A stretch of DNA of 64,000 bases from Caballeronia megalochromosomata (GTDB lineage Bacteria > Pseudomonadota > Gammaproteobacteria > Burkholderiales > Burkholderiaceae). Shown here one piece after another: positions 1 through 8,138 of the stretch. Position 1 is the stretch's first letter; each line of letters opens with the position of its first letter. The position numbers and the translations under genes were made by a program. A model generated the notes under the pieces. The model saw nothing but the letters and a program-made list of their open reading frames with translations. It was not told the origin of the DNA and ran no database searches. The stretch is from contig LRBF01000033.1 in assembly GCA_001580565.1 (NCBI GenBank), forward strand, positions 1-64,000, in the 5' to 3' direction.

Positions 1-726
1 GGCGCGGCGCGCGGCATCGGCGCGTCGATCGCGGCGGTGCTGGCGGAGCGCGGCGCCATCGTCACCGGGCTCGATGTCGACGCCGCGCGCGACGCGCTCG
101 ATCAGACCATGCTGTCGATCGAGGATGCATCGCCTTCAGGCGGCGCGCATGCAGCGCTCATCGCGGATATCGCCGCGCCCGAAGCGCCCGCCGAGATCGC
201 CGCCGCGCTTGCCGCGTCGGGCGGAATCGATATCGTCGTGCACAACGCGGGCATCACGCGCGACAAGACCATTGCGCGCATGAGCCCGGAGATGTGGGAC
301 AGCGTGATCGACATCAATCTGCTGGCGCAGGCGCGCATCGACGACGCGCTGCTCGCGCAGAACGTGCTGCGCGAGCAGGGGCGCGTCGTCTCGGTCTCGT
401 CGATCAGCGGCATCGCGGGCAATCGCGGACAGACCAATTACGCGACATCGAAGGCCGGCGTGATCGGCCGCGTGCGCGCGATGGCGCCGTTGCTGCGCGA
501 GCGCGGCATCACGATCAACGCGGTCGCGCCCGGCTTCATCGAAACGCATATGACCTCGCGCATGCCCTTCGGCGTGCGCGAGGCCGGCAGACGGCTCAAT
601 TCGATGGGACAAGGCGGTTTGCCCGTCGATGTCGCCGAGACGGTCGCATGGCTCGCGAGTCCGGGCAGCGCGGGCATCACGGGCAACGTGGTGCGCGTGT
701 GCGGCCAGAGCCTGATCGGCGCGTGA
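1..726 (+). CDS. fabG: 3-oxoacyl-ACP reductase, SDR family (5' end outside window)
   Basis: NADPH-dependent reduction of a 3-oxoacyl thioester is the expected role. The reading frame is open from the first base, which already encodes the glycine-rich nucleotide loop (GAARGIG), so the start lies to the left. The catalytic set is visible: HNAG, the serine of VSSISG and the YATSK (YxxxK) motif, ending with an SDR-type C-terminus. The next gene begins 14 bases downstream, and MaoC, thiolase and acyl-CoA ligase genes follow, so this looks like one fatty-acid operon. The protein could be the long, two-domain FabG form, since only its C-terminal part is in view. Family assignment is sure; acyl substrate and direction are not. 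Confidence 0.85.
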   Translation, partial: GAARGIGASIAAVLAERGAIVTGLDVDAARDALDQTMLSIEDASPSGGAHAALIADIAAPEAPAEIAAALAASGGIDIVVHNAGITRDKTIARMSPEMWDSVIDINLLAQARIDDALLAQNVLREQGRVVSVSSISGIAGNRGQTNYATSKAGVIGRVRAMAPLLRERGITINAVAPGFIETHMTSRMPFGVREAGRRLNSMGQGGLPVDVAETVAWLASPGSAGITGNVVRVCGQSLIGA

Positions 727-740
727 GGAGACGAGCCCCC

Positions 741-1646
741 ATGCACGCACCGACTATGCCGCGCGCCCGCACTGTCGTCATCGATACCTTGCCGCCGCCC
801 GCGAAGCTCTACGGACGCGCGCTGCCCGCGCTCTTCAGGCGCGCACGCGCGCCGGAGTTGCCGGCGCTCAGGCTCGTGCGTCCCAACGTCAGGATCGACG
901 CGGAGCAGGTCGGCCGCTATGCGCGCGTCTGCGGCTTCATTCCCGAGCAGGGCGTGCCGCTCACCTTCCCGCACGTGCTCGCGTTCCCCTTGCATCTGAT
1001 GATGCTCACGGATCCGTCGTTTCCGTGGTCCGCGCTCGGCGTCGTGCATCTGTCCAACAGCGTGCGTCTGCGGCGTCCGCTCGCGGCGGGCCAGAGCCTG
1101 CGCATCGAAGTCGAATGCGGGCCGCTCATGCCGCATCAGAAGGGCCAGGCGTTCACGCTGCATACGCGCATCTACCGTCGCGGCGAGGCCGTGTGGGACG
1201 GCGACAGCGTCTATCTGAAGCGCGGCGTGCGCAGCGAAGCCACCGCGCCTTCGATCGACATGGCCGATGCGTCCGACACGCGCGTTCCGCTCCTCGCCCG
1301 TGAAGCGCGCTGGCAGCTTCCGCCGCAACTCGGACGCGATTACGCGAAGGCATCGGGCGATTTCAATCCGATTCATCTGCACATGCTGAGCGCGAAAGCG
1401 TTCGGCTTTCCGCGCGCGATCGCGCATGGCATGTGGACGCTCGCGCGTACGCTCGCGGCGCTGCATCCGGTCAAGGCGCTCGCGTCCGGATACGCGCACG
1501 GCGATTTCAAATCGCCGCTCTATCTGCCCGGCGATGCGACGCTCTGGACCGCCGCGCCCTCGCCCGCCGCGCGCGACTTCGAAGTGCGCGATCTCGCGGG
1601 CGACCGGCCGCATCTGCGCGGCCATTTCGAATGGGAGCTGCCATGA
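741..1646 (+). CDS. MaoC-like double hot-dog (R)-enoyl-CoA/3-hydroxyacyl dehydratase
   Basis: Probable hydratase/dehydratase acting on (R)-3-hydroxyacyl thioesters, 301 residues. The C-terminal half carries the MaoC/hydratase-2 signature: an ASGDFNPIHL stretch followed by AFGFPRAIAHGM, with the Asp/His pair expected to activate water. The N-terminal half looks like a second, degenerate hot-dog fold, as in two-domain MaoC proteins. The ATG at 741 follows the reductase stop by 14 bases with a GAGGAG sequence before it. Its stop overlaps the thiolase start (ATGA at 1643-1646), indicating translational coupling. With the reductase before and the thiolase after, it supplies the dehydration or hydration step of a fatty-acid cycle; direction is not decidable from sequence. 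Confidence 0.85.
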   Translation: MHAPTMPRARTVVIDTLPPPAKLYGRALPALFRRARAPELPALRLVRPNVRIDAEQVGRYARVCGFIPEQGVPLTFPHVLAFPLHLMMLTDPSFPWSALGVVHLSNSVRLRRPLAAGQSLRIEVECGPLMPHQKGQAFTLHTRIYRRGEAVWDGDSVYLKRGVRSEATAPSIDMADASDTRVPLLAREARWQLPPQLGRDYAKASGDFNPIHLHMLSAKAFGFPRAIAHGMWTLARTLAALHPVKALASGYAHGDFKSPLYLPGDATLWTAAPSPAARDFEVRDLAGDRPHLRGHFEWELP

Positions 1647-2938
1647 GCGAGGTTCGGCGGGTCGCGATCATCGGCAGCAACCGGATTCCGTTCGCGCGCT
1701 CGAACACGGCGTACGCGAGCGCGTCGAATCAGGACATGCTGAGCTTCACGCTGCAAGGGCTCGTCGATCGCTTCGGGCTGCATGGCATGCGTCTCGGCGA
1801 AGTGGCGGCGGGCGCGGTCGTCAAGCATTCGCGCGATTTCAACCTGACGCGCGAAGCGGCGCTCTCGACCACGCTCGCGAAGGAAACACCCGCCTACGAC
1901 GTGCAGCAGGCGTGCGGCACCGGGCTCGAAACTGCCATTCTGGTGGCGAACAAGATCGCGCTCGGACAGATCGACGTGGGCATCGCGGGCGGCGTCGATA
2001 CGGCCTCGGATGCGCCCATTGCCGTGAACGAGCGCATGCGCAAGATTCTGCTCGAAGCGAATCGCGGGCGCTCGGCGAGTCAGCGTGTCGGCGCGCTCGC
2101 GAAGCTGCGGCCTGGCATGTTCTTCCGCCCGCTTCTGCCGCGCAACGCGGAGCCGCGCACGGGTCTTTCGATGGGCGAGCACTGCGAGCTGATGGCCAAG
2201 CGCTGGAAGATCTCGCGCGAGTCGCAGGACGCGCTCGCGCAGGAAAGTCATCGCACGCTCGCGGCGGCCTATGGACGTGGCTTCTTCAATGACCTGATGA
2301 CGCCGTACAAAGGGCTCGCGCGCGACAACACCCTGCGTCCCGATGTGTCGCTCGATCAGTTGTCGCAACTCAAACCCGTCTTCGACCGCGACGCCGGGAC
2401 GCTCACCGCGGGCAACTCGACGCCGCTCACCGATGGCGCTTCGGCGGTGCTGCTCGCCTCCGAGCAATGGGCCGTCGAGCGCGGGCTGCCGGTGCAGGCG
2501 TTCCTGACATTCTCGGCGACCGCGGCCGTCGACTTCTTCGACAAGCGCGAAGGCCTCCTGATGGCGCCCGCCTATGCGGTGCCGTCGATGCTCGCGCGCG
2601 CCGGGCTCACGTTGCAGGACTTCGACTTCTACGAAATCCACGAAGCGTTCGCCGCGCAAGTGCTGTGCACGCTCGCCGCGTGGGAAGACGACGAATACTG
2701 CCGCACCGCGCTCGGCCTCGGCGGCCCGCTCGGCGCAATCGACCGCGCGCGCCTGAACGTGAACGGCGGGTCGCTTGCGACCGGACATCCGTTCGCGGCG
2801 ACGGGCGGGCGCATCGTCGGCACGCTGGCGAAGATGCTGGCGAAAGCGCCCGAACGCAGCGACGGCAAGCCGTTGCGCGGACTGATCTCGATCTGCGCGG
2901 CGGGCGGCCAGGGCGTCGTCGCGATACTGGAGCGGTAG
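1643..2938 (+). CDS. fadI: acetyl-CoA C-acyltransferase (FadI-type thiolase)
   Basis: Thiolase of 431 residues that cleaves (or forms) 3-ketoacyl-CoA. The nucleophilic cysteine lies in QQACGTGLE (about residue 91), the catalytic histidine in LATGHPFAATGG and the second cysteine in ISICAAGGQG. Length and the long loop domain resemble the FadI/trifunctional-beta type rather than the 393-residue PhaA type. The ATG overlaps the MaoC gene stop by four bases. It is followed after 63 bases by an acyl-CoA ligase. The genes together suggest degradation or remodelling of fatty acids, with FadI as the thiolytic step. The symbol is by resemblance; the chain-length preference cannot be read. Confidence 0.85.
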   Translation: MSEVRRVAIIGSNRIPFARSNTAYASASNQDMLSFTLQGLVDRFGLHGMRLGEVAAGAVVKHSRDFNLTREAALSTTLAKETPAYDVQQACGTGLETAILVANKIALGQIDVGIAGGVDTASDAPIAVNERMRKILLEANRGRSASQRVGALAKLRPGMFFRPLLPRNAEPRTGLSMGEHCELMAKRWKISRESQDALAQESHRTLAAAYGRGFFNDLMTPYKGLARDNTLRPDVSLDQLSQLKPVFDRDAGTLTAGNSTPLTDGASAVLLASEQWAVERGLPVQAFLTFSATAAVDFFDKREGLLMAPAYAVPSMLARAGLTLQDFDFYEIHEAFAAQVLCTLAAWEDDEYCRTALGLGGPLGAIDRARLNVNGGSLATGHPFAATGGRIVGTLAKMLAKAPERSDGKPLRGLISICAAGGQGVVAILER

Positions 2939-3001
2939 CCGGCAGAAGCGAAAATAAGGCGCGCCTGCCGGCGAAAACGAAGCGCGCCAACGGAGACACC
3001 C

Positions 3002-4732
3002 ATGAGCCCGGGACAGGCAGCGCCGCGCGGGGCCCCGAGCCCGCACGCGACAGACGGCATCTGGTACGCGTCGTATCCGCCGGGGGTCGCGCGCGAGATC
3101 GATCCTTCGCGCTATCGCTCGCTCGCGCATTTCTTCGACGAGTGCGTCGGGCGCTTCGCCGATCGCGTCGCGTTCGTGAGTCTCGGCTCCGAGCTGACAT
3201 TCGCCGCGCTCCGCGAGAAGGCGCATGCGTTCGCGTCGTATCTGCAGAGTATCGGCGTGAAGCCCGGCGATCGCGTCGCGCTGATGATGCCCAACACGCT
3301 GGTCTATCCCGTCACGCTGTTCGGCACGCTGATCGCGGGCGCGATCGTCGTCAACGTGAATCCGCTCTACACGGTGCGCGAACTCAGTCATCAGTTGAAG
3401 GATAGCGGCGCGCAGACCGTCGTCGTGTTCGAAAACTTCGCAAAGACCGTGCAGGACGCGCAGCCGGGTTCGCGCGTGAGGCATATCGTCGTGACCGGGC
3501 TCGGCGATCTGCTCGGCAACGGACTCAATGTGAAAGGCCGCGCAATCGACCTGTTCCTGCGTCACGTGAAGAAGCAGGTGCCCGCCTACGCCCTGCCCGA
3601 TGCGCTGCGCCTGCCGCAAGCGCTCGCGCGCGGCGCGCGGCAGAAGTTCGCGCCGGTGAGAGTCGGACATGGCGATATCGCGTTCATTCAGTACACCGGC
3701 GGCACGACGGGCGTCGCGAAGGGCGCGATGCTCACGCATCGCAACGTGATCGCCAATCTGCTGCAGGCGCTCGCGTGGGCGGGCGGACGGCTCGTCGACG
3801 GCGAGGAGATCATCGTCACGCCGTTGCCGCTCTATCACATCTATTCGCTGACGGTGAATGCGCTCGCCTTTCTCGCGATCGGCGCGCGCAATGTGCTGAT
3901 CGTCAATCCGCGCGACATCAACGCGCTCATGCGCGCGCTGCGTCACGAAAACTTCACGGCGATCACCGCGCTCAACACGCTCTACAGCGCGCTCATGGAC
4001 AACGACGCGTTCCGCGCGCGCGACTTCTCCACGCTCAAGCTCGCGATGGCGGGCGGCATGGCCACCCAGCGCGTGATCGCCGAGCGCTTCAGGGCGATGA
4101 CGGGCCGCACGCTCGTCGAAGGCTACGGCCTCACCGAATGTTCGCCGCTCGTCGCCGCGACGCCGCTCGACACGCACGGCGCGCGCGAATTCGACGGAAC
4201 CATCGGCGTGCCGGTGCCGTCCACACGCGTGCGCCTGCGCCGCGAGGACGGCGCGTGGGCCAACGTGGACGAACCGGGCGAACTCTGCGTACAGGGCCCG
4301 CAAGTGATGAAAGGCTACTGGAACCGTCCTGACGACACGGCGAAAGTCATCGACGCCGAAGGCTGGCTCGCGACCGGTGACATCGGCGTGATGGATGCGC
4401 GCGGCATCATCCGGCTCATCGACCGCAAGAAGGACATGATGATCGTGTCGGGCTTCAACGTGTATCCGAACGAGATCGAGGAAGTGCTCGCCGCGCATCC
4501 GAAAGTGCGCGCGGTCGCGGCCGTCGGCGTGCCCGATCCGGTGACCGGCGAGCGCGTGAAAGCATTCGTCGTGCGGCGCGACGACACGCTTACGGTGGAA
4601 GAACTGCTGAAGTTCGCCCGTTTACACCTGACCGGCTACAAAGTGCCGTCCTACGTCGAGTTCCGCGACACACTGCCGCTCACGACGATCGGCAAGGTGC
4701 TCAGGCGCGAATTGCGCGATGCCGGATCGTAA
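3002..4732 (+). CDS. fadD: long-chain fatty-acid--CoA ligase
   Basis: ATP-dependent activation of fatty acids to acyl-CoA through an acyl-adenylate; 576 residues, the usual FadD length. The AMP-binding P-loop is YTGGTTGVAKGAMLTH (residues 231-246), the A5-type motif is EGYGLTECSP, the hinge region is GWLATGDIG, and the C-terminal lysine region has GKVLRRELRD. The ATG at 3002 has CGGAGA eight bases upstream. It follows the thiolase by 63 bases on the same strand, so it probably shares the transcript. It would feed substrate to the beta-oxidation enzymes just upstream. No membrane segment is evident; FadD proteins act at the inner face of the inner membrane. Confidence 0.93.
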   Translation: MSPGQAAPRGAPSPHATDGIWYASYPPGVAREIDPSRYRSLAHFFDECVGRFADRVAFVSLGSELTFAALREKAHAFASYLQSIGVKPGDRVALMMPNTLVYPVTLFGTLIAGAIVVNVNPLYTVRELSHQLKDSGAQTVVVFENFAKTVQDAQPGSRVRHIVVTGLGDLLGNGLNVKGRAIDLFLRHVKKQVPAYALPDALRLPQALARGARQKFAPVRVGHGDIAFIQYTGGTTGVAKGAMLTHRNVIANLLQALAWAGGRLVDGEEIIVTPLPLYHIYSLTVNALAFLAIGARNVLIVNPRDINALMRALRHENFTAITALNTLYSALMDNDAFRARDFSTLKLAMAGGMATQRVIAERFRAMTGRTLVEGYGLTECSPLVAATPLDTHGAREFDGTIGVPVPSTRVRLRREDGAWANVDEPGELCVQGPQVMKGYWNRPDDTAKVIDAEGWLATGDIGVMDARGIIRLIDRKKDMMIVSGFNVYPNEIEEVLAAHPKVRAVAAVGVPDPVTGERVKAFVVRRDDTLTVEELLKFARLHLTGYKVPSYVEFRDTLPLTTIGKVLRRELRDAGS

Positions 4733-4753
4733 GACTGACCTTCGGAGATGCTC

Positions 4754-5653
4754 ATGCCGCGTGCGCGATGCCGCCGGGCTTCGGACTTGCGGCTCGCGTG
4801 CGCGGGCCTGTTGTGCCTCAGCATCGCGTTCACGGGTTCGTTCGCGCCCGTGCGCGCGCATGCGCAGCCAGCCGAAGAAGCCGCGCGCGTCGGTGATCTC
4901 GGCGTCGAGCAGCAGGCGCAATGGCTGTCGCAGTCGGCCGCGAGCGGCGCGCTTGCGAAACTCGACGACGCGCAACTCGTCGCCCTCTTTCGCTCGCTCG
5001 ATTCGCGCACGCTGCCACGTTACTTGCAGGATGGCTTGCGCGACTTTCAGTCCTGCGAGTTCACGATGCGCCGGCGCGAGCGCATCAAGGGCAAGTGGCC
5101 GAGGCGCGCGGATCACATGCTCGTGCGCGTCACGCGCGAGCCGCTGCGCATCTACGCAAAATGGCTGCCCGATGGCGCGCACGCGGGCCAGGAAGTCATC
5201 TACGACGGCTCCAAACGCCCGGACGAACTCTACGGCCATCTCGGCGGCTTTCTGGGCGTCGTGCCGATGTGGACATCGGTGAACGGCGCATTCGCCCGCG
5301 CGCAGTCGAATCATTCGATCCGCGAACTCGGCATCGACGCGATCACGCAGCGCTTCATCGACGAGGGGCGCAAGTTCGCCGAAGCGGGCATCACGAAGCC
5401 GTCGGATATCGAAGTGAAGACCGTCGACGGACTACGCGTGGTCGCGCTCACGTATGAAACGCCCGACGGACAGCCGGCGTTCTACGCGAAGAAGGAAGTG
5501 CTCGGGCTCGACCTCGAACGGCCGGTTTTCCGCACGCTGGAGTCGTACGACAACGACGGCACTATTTTTGAAAGTGTCATATTTGAACGCATCGAAACCA
5601 AACCCTTCGATGACCTGACGTTCGACCCGAAGAATCCCGACTATCGTTTCTGA
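4754..5653 (+). CDS. DUF1571 domain exported protein
   Basis: Unknown function, 299 residues. The N-terminus has basic residues, then a hydrophobic stretch (LACAGLLCLSIAFTGSF) and an AHA-QP-like cleavage site, so it is a probable Sec-exported periplasmic protein. The remainder resembles DUF1571: conserved elements seen include YLQDGLRDFQSCEFTM, RITREPLRIYAKW-like and EVIYDG segments. An upstream in-frame ATG exists at 4748, but GGAG at 4744-4747 is correctly spaced for 4754, which is preferred. It lies 21 bases after fadD and may be co-transcribed. The fold recalls outer-membrane lipoprotein carrier-like proteins, but this is only an impression. Confidence 0.75.
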   Translation: MPRARCRRASDLRLACAGLLCLSIAFTGSFAPVRAHAQPAEEAARVGDLGVEQQAQWLSQSAASGALAKLDDAQLVALFRSLDSRTLPRYLQDGLRDFQSCEFTMRRRERIKGKWPRRADHMLVRVTREPLRIYAKWLPDGAHAGQEVIYDGSKRPDELYGHLGGFLGVVPMWTSVNGAFARAQSNHSIRELGIDAITQRFIDEGRKFAEAGITKPSDIEVKTVDGLRVVALTYETPDGQPAFYAKKEVLGLDLERPVFRTLESYDNDGTIFESVIFERIETKPFDDLTFDPKNPDYRF

Positions 5654-5729
5654 TCGAAACGCGAATGAAATCCCCACTGAATTCGTGACACGTGGTGTAA
5701 CAACGGGTCGCGCCGCGCGCCGTGTGTTT

Positions 5730-5758
5730 TTAAGTTTCGCCTAAGTGTCGGCCGATAA
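5730..5758 (+). promoter_or_regulatory. candidate sigma-28 (FliA)-type promoter
   Basis: A TTAAGTTT element (5730-5737) is followed by a perfect GCCGATAA (5751-5758). This resembles the FliA consensus TAAAGTTT-N11-GCCGATAA, but the spacing is one to two bases longer. It lies about 90 bases upstream of the 80-residue protein gene. The motif is visible; its use is inferred. Confidence 0.4.
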
Positions 5759-5848
5759 CCTGCCCGCACTCCATCGACATCAAGATCCGCGCACAGGCAG
5801 CACGCCGGGAGCGCCGCAAATCGTCATGCAAACCTGAGGACATCTTTC

Positions 5849-6091
5849 ATGAACCTCCGCCGTCCGGCCTCCGCTCCCGTGCGCGCCATCAAAAAACTGC
5901 TGAGCCACCACGAAATCGCCACATTGCTGCTGCTGTTGCACGCGCCCATCGACGTGATGGCGGCCACGCCCGACGTCGCCTCGCTGCAGGAATATGGTTA
6001 TGTCGAGATCGTGTCGCCGGAAATCGGTGCCCCGAAAGTGCGTCTGACTGACGACGGCAACGCGGTGCTGCGCGGCCTGGGCGTCAAGTAA
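5849..6091 (+). CDS. small conserved-looking protein, winged-helix-like C-terminus
   Basis: Not recognised with certainty; 80 residues. The N-terminus is basic (RRPASAPVRAIKK). The middle holds LLLLLHAPIDVMAATPDVASLQEYGYVEI, and the end, VRLTDDGNAVLRGLGVK, looks like the wing and last helix of a MarR-type winged helix. That suggests a minimal DNA-binding or protein-binding domain. The ATG at 5849 has GAGGACAT upstream. It is preceded by a sigma-28-like promoter and followed by surE after 94 bases. It might be a flagellar-regulon small protein if the promoter is real. No enzymatic motif is present. Confidence 0.6.
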   Translation: MNLRRPASAPVRAIKKLLSHHEIATLLLLLHAPIDVMAATPDVASLQEYGYVEIVSPEIGAPKVRLTDDGNAVLRGLGVK

Positions 6092-6146
6092 GGCGTCAGG
6101 AAGCGCCGGGCAGCGGACGCCCGAATACGCGAACTCTGTAATAATC

Positions 6147-6170
6147 GGTCGATACTTTTCACCATCGACC
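6147..6170 (+). promoter_or_regulatory. inverted repeat just before the surE ribosome-binding site
   Basis: GGTCGAT (6147-6153) and ATCGACC (6164-6170) form a 7-bp inverted repeat that ends directly before the AAGGAGTG Shine-Dalgarno of surE. It could be an RNA hairpin in the leader or a DNA operator. No function is demonstrated. Confidence 0.35.
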
Positions 6171-6185
6171 AAGGAGTGATTCGCG

Positions 6186-6974
6186 ATGTCCGCCCTCTCA
6201 CCGATCGTGCAGCGAGTACTCATCACCAACGACGACGGCATCGACGCGCCCGGCCTCGCCGCGCTCGAAGCCGTCGCCGCCGAACTCGCGCACGAAGTCT
6301 GGGTCATCGCCCCCGAGCACGACCAGAGCGGCACCTCGCACTCCATCAGCCTGCATTCGCCGCTGCGCGTGTCGCGCCAGGGCGAACGGCGCTACGGCGT
6401 GCAGGGCACGCCCGGCGATTGCGTCGTGATGGGCGCGCGCCACATCATGAAGGACGCGCCGCCCACGCTCGTGCTTTCCGGCATCAACCGCGGCGCGAAC
6501 CTCGGCGTCGAGACGATGTTCTCCGGCACCGTCGGCGCCGCGATGACGGGCCTGCTGCTCGGCCTCCCGTCGATCGCGCTCAGCCAGACCTTCACGGATC
6601 GCGAGAACGTGCGCTGGGATACGGCGCGCGCGCTGGCCCCCGGCGTGATCCGCCAGTTGCTCGCGATTTCCCACGACGCGCCCACGTGCCTGAACGTCAA
6701 CTTTCCCGACTGCGACGCATCCGCCGCCGGTCCGCTCACCGTGACGCGGCAAGGCGTCGGACTCGTGGAAGGCATCGATGTGCTGCCGCTCGTCGATCCT
6801 CGCGGCATCGACTATCACTGGCTGCGCTTTCAGCGCGGCCCGCGCCCGAATTCGCCCGATAGCGAAACGGCGGTGGTCGCGTCCGGCGGCGTGTCGGTCA
6901 CGCCGCTGCACTTCGATCGCACCGACGAGCGCACCTTCGCCGCACTCGAAGCGGGTCTGAAAGGCGGCGTCTGA
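6186..6974 (+). CDS. surE: 5'/3'-nucleotidase SurE
   Basis: Metal-dependent phosphatase of nucleoside monophosphates, 262 residues, cytoplasmic. Diagnostic motifs: ITNDDGIDAPG at the N-terminus (metal-binding Asp-Asp), HDQSGTSHSI, GTPGDCVVMG, and SGINRGANLG. The ATG at 6186 follows AAGGAGTG at 6171-6178. The usual proteobacterial neighbours pcm, nlpD and rpoS are absent, so this may be a second, solo copy of the family. That is an inference, since other copies cannot be seen from this window. It is followed after 85 bases by an exported DUF2147 protein. Confidence 0.93.
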   Translation: MSALSPIVQRVLITNDDGIDAPGLAALEAVAAELAHEVWVIAPEHDQSGTSHSISLHSPLRVSRQGERRYGVQGTPGDCVVMGARHIMKDAPPTLVLSGINRGANLGVETMFSGTVGAAMTGLLLGLPSIALSQTFTDRENVRWDTARALAPGVIRQLLAISHDAPTCLNVNFPDCDASAAGPLTVTRQGVGLVEGIDVLPLVDPRGIDYHWLRFQRGPRPNSPDSETAVVASGGVSVTPLHFDRTDERTFAALEAGLKGGV

Positions 6975-7059
6975 GTATTGAACGCGCGCTAGAACGTTTC
7001 CTCCCAGACGGCACCGGTCGCTTTCTCGTATGCTCGGGCGATCACAACAAGGAGACGAC

Positions 7060-7524
7060 ATGACCCGTTCCATCGGCTCGCGCGGCGCGCGCGTGATGCT
7101 CGGCGCGCTCAGCGCCATCTTCGCCGCGAGCGTGTTCGCACAGGCGGCGACGCCCGTCGGCACCTGGCAGACCATCGACGATCAGTCCGGCAAGCCGAAA
7201 GGGATCGTCCAGATCGTCGACGACGGCAGTGGCCAGTTGTCAGGCAAGGTCGTGCGCGGCATCGGCGAGTTCGATCATCCCGAGCGTCGCTGCACGGCCT
7301 GCACCGACGAGCGTCGCGATCAGCTGATCAAGGGCATGACGATCATCACCGGCATGCGGCAGGACGGTGATACATGGGACGGCGGCCAGATTCTCGATCC
7401 CGAGAGCGGCAAGCTCTACAAGTGCAAGATGAAGCTCGAGGACGGCGGGCAGAAACTGGTCGTGCGCGGGTATATCGGCGTGTCGCTGCTGGGGCGCTCG
7501 CAGACCTGGGTGCGTCAGCCATAG
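7060..7524 (+). CDS. DUF2147 exported protein
   Basis: Small exported protein of 154 residues, function unknown. A signal peptide is clear: a basic start, then VMLGALSAIFAASVFAQA with cleavage after AQA. The mature part begins TPVGTWQTIDDQSGKPKGIVQI and includes CTACTDERRDQ with two cysteines, then a GYIGVSLLGRSQTWVR end, all typical of DUF2147. An in-frame ATG at 7030 lacks a ribosome site; the ATG at 7060 is preceded by AAGGAGACGAC, which decides the start. A strong hairpin terminator follows at 7539-7574. DUF2147 proteins are periplasmic, beta-rich and of uncertain role. Confidence 0.85.
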   Translation: MTRSIGSRGARVMLGALSAIFAASVFAQAATPVGTWQTIDDQSGKPKGIVQIVDDGSGQLSGKVVRGIGEFDHPERRCTACTDERRDQLIKGMTIITGMRQDGDTWDGGQILDPESGKLYKCKMKLEDGGQKLVVRGYIGVSLLGRSQTWVRQP

Positions 7525-7538
7525 GTTTCAGAAAGGAC

Positions 7539-7574
7539 AAAGCCGGTCGAAGACGGGTGTCTTCGACCGGCTTT
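7539..7574 (+). terminator. strong hairpin after the DUF2147 gene
   Basis: A perfect 16-bp stem (7539-7554 with 7559-7574) with a GGGT loop; arms read AAAGCCGGTCGAAGAC and its complement. It lies between the DUF2147 gene (+) and the convergent DUF4096 gene (-). The A- and T-rich arm ends allow it to act for both strands. Confidence 0.8.
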
Positions 7575-7602
7575 GCTCATCTCGCCTGTGCGCCCGGCGA
7601 GG

Positions 7603-7995
7603 TCACGCGGCGCGACGCTGATGCGTCTCGCCCGCTTGCGCCTCCGAAGGCACGTCCGCAATTTCGGGCTTGAACTCCGCCGGAACGCGCATGCGCGATG
7701 TCATCAACGCATACAGCGATTCCCCGGCGGGACCGAACAACTGCGTCATCACGCGCAGCAGGACACCCGACTCGTGCCACGTCTTGAACCGCCGGTGGCA
7801 CGTCTGATACGACGGATATTTGCGCGGCAGCGTGGACCACGACGCGCCGCTGTACATCACCCAGAGCACACCGTTGAGCACGGCGCGGGTATTGGCGAGC
7901 GGCCGGCCCCGCAGCTCCGAACGCGGACGCAGTTCGGGAAGCAGCGGTGCAACCATCTGCCATTCTTCGTCGGACATGTCGCGGTAGGGCTTCAC
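7603..7995 (-). CDS. orphan DUF4096 (IS5-type transposase HTH) protein
   Basis: A 130-residue protein consisting of the N-terminal DUF4096 domain of IS4/IS5 transposases, with no DDE catalytic domain. Visible signature: MSDEEWQMVAPLLPE, RGRPLANTRAVLNGVLWVM, GASWSTLPRKYPSYQTCHRRF. After that come about 50 residues unlike a transposase. The preferred start is a GTG at 7995 with TTGGAG eight bases before it; the frame is open further upstream but without a ribosome site. No terminal inverted repeats or target duplications are seen. A paralogue lies at 35328-35729. It may be a domesticated DNA-binding protein or an IS relic; the intact frame and good start favour the former. Confidence 0.75.
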   Translation of the reverse strand: MKPYRDMSDEEWQMVAPLLPELRPRSELRGRPLANTRAVLNGVLWVMYSGASWSTLPRKYPSYQTCHRRFKTWHESGVLLRVMTQLFGPAGESLYALMTSRMRVPAEFKPEIADVPSEAQAGETHQRRAA

Positions 7996-8026
7996 GGTTT
8001 TTTCTCCAATTTGCTGACCGATAACT

Positions 8027-8041
8027 GGTATCGACGATACC
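8027..8041 (-). promoter_or_regulatory. palindrome upstream of the DUF4096 gene
   Basis: GGTATCG-A-CGATACC, two perfect 7-bp arms around one base, lies 31 bases upstream of the proposed GTG start. It has the size of a dimer operator, and the DUF4096 protein itself would be an obvious candidate ligand. Function is unproven. Confidence 0.35.
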
Positions 8042-8138
8042 GAGTACCCGAAAGCCGGCAAATCGGAGTGATCCGAATCTTGAAAAAGCCCCAAAAGCCT
8101 TATGCCGATTGGCTAACCGCAGATTTTTGATTCTCGTA

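Noticed and set aside
1520..4498. 992-codon open frame antisense to thiolase and acyl-CoA ligase
   Set aside because: Shadow of GC-rich codon usage; Arg/His/Ala-rich, no domain, and both plus-strand genes are certain.
5780..6346. 188-codon minus-strand frame opposite the 80-residue gene and surE
   Set aside because: Overlaps surE with no motif or ribosome site.
7030..7059. Upstream start of the DUF2147 gene at 7030
   Set aside because: AAGGAGACGAC directly precedes the ATG at 7060, which also gives a proper signal peptide.
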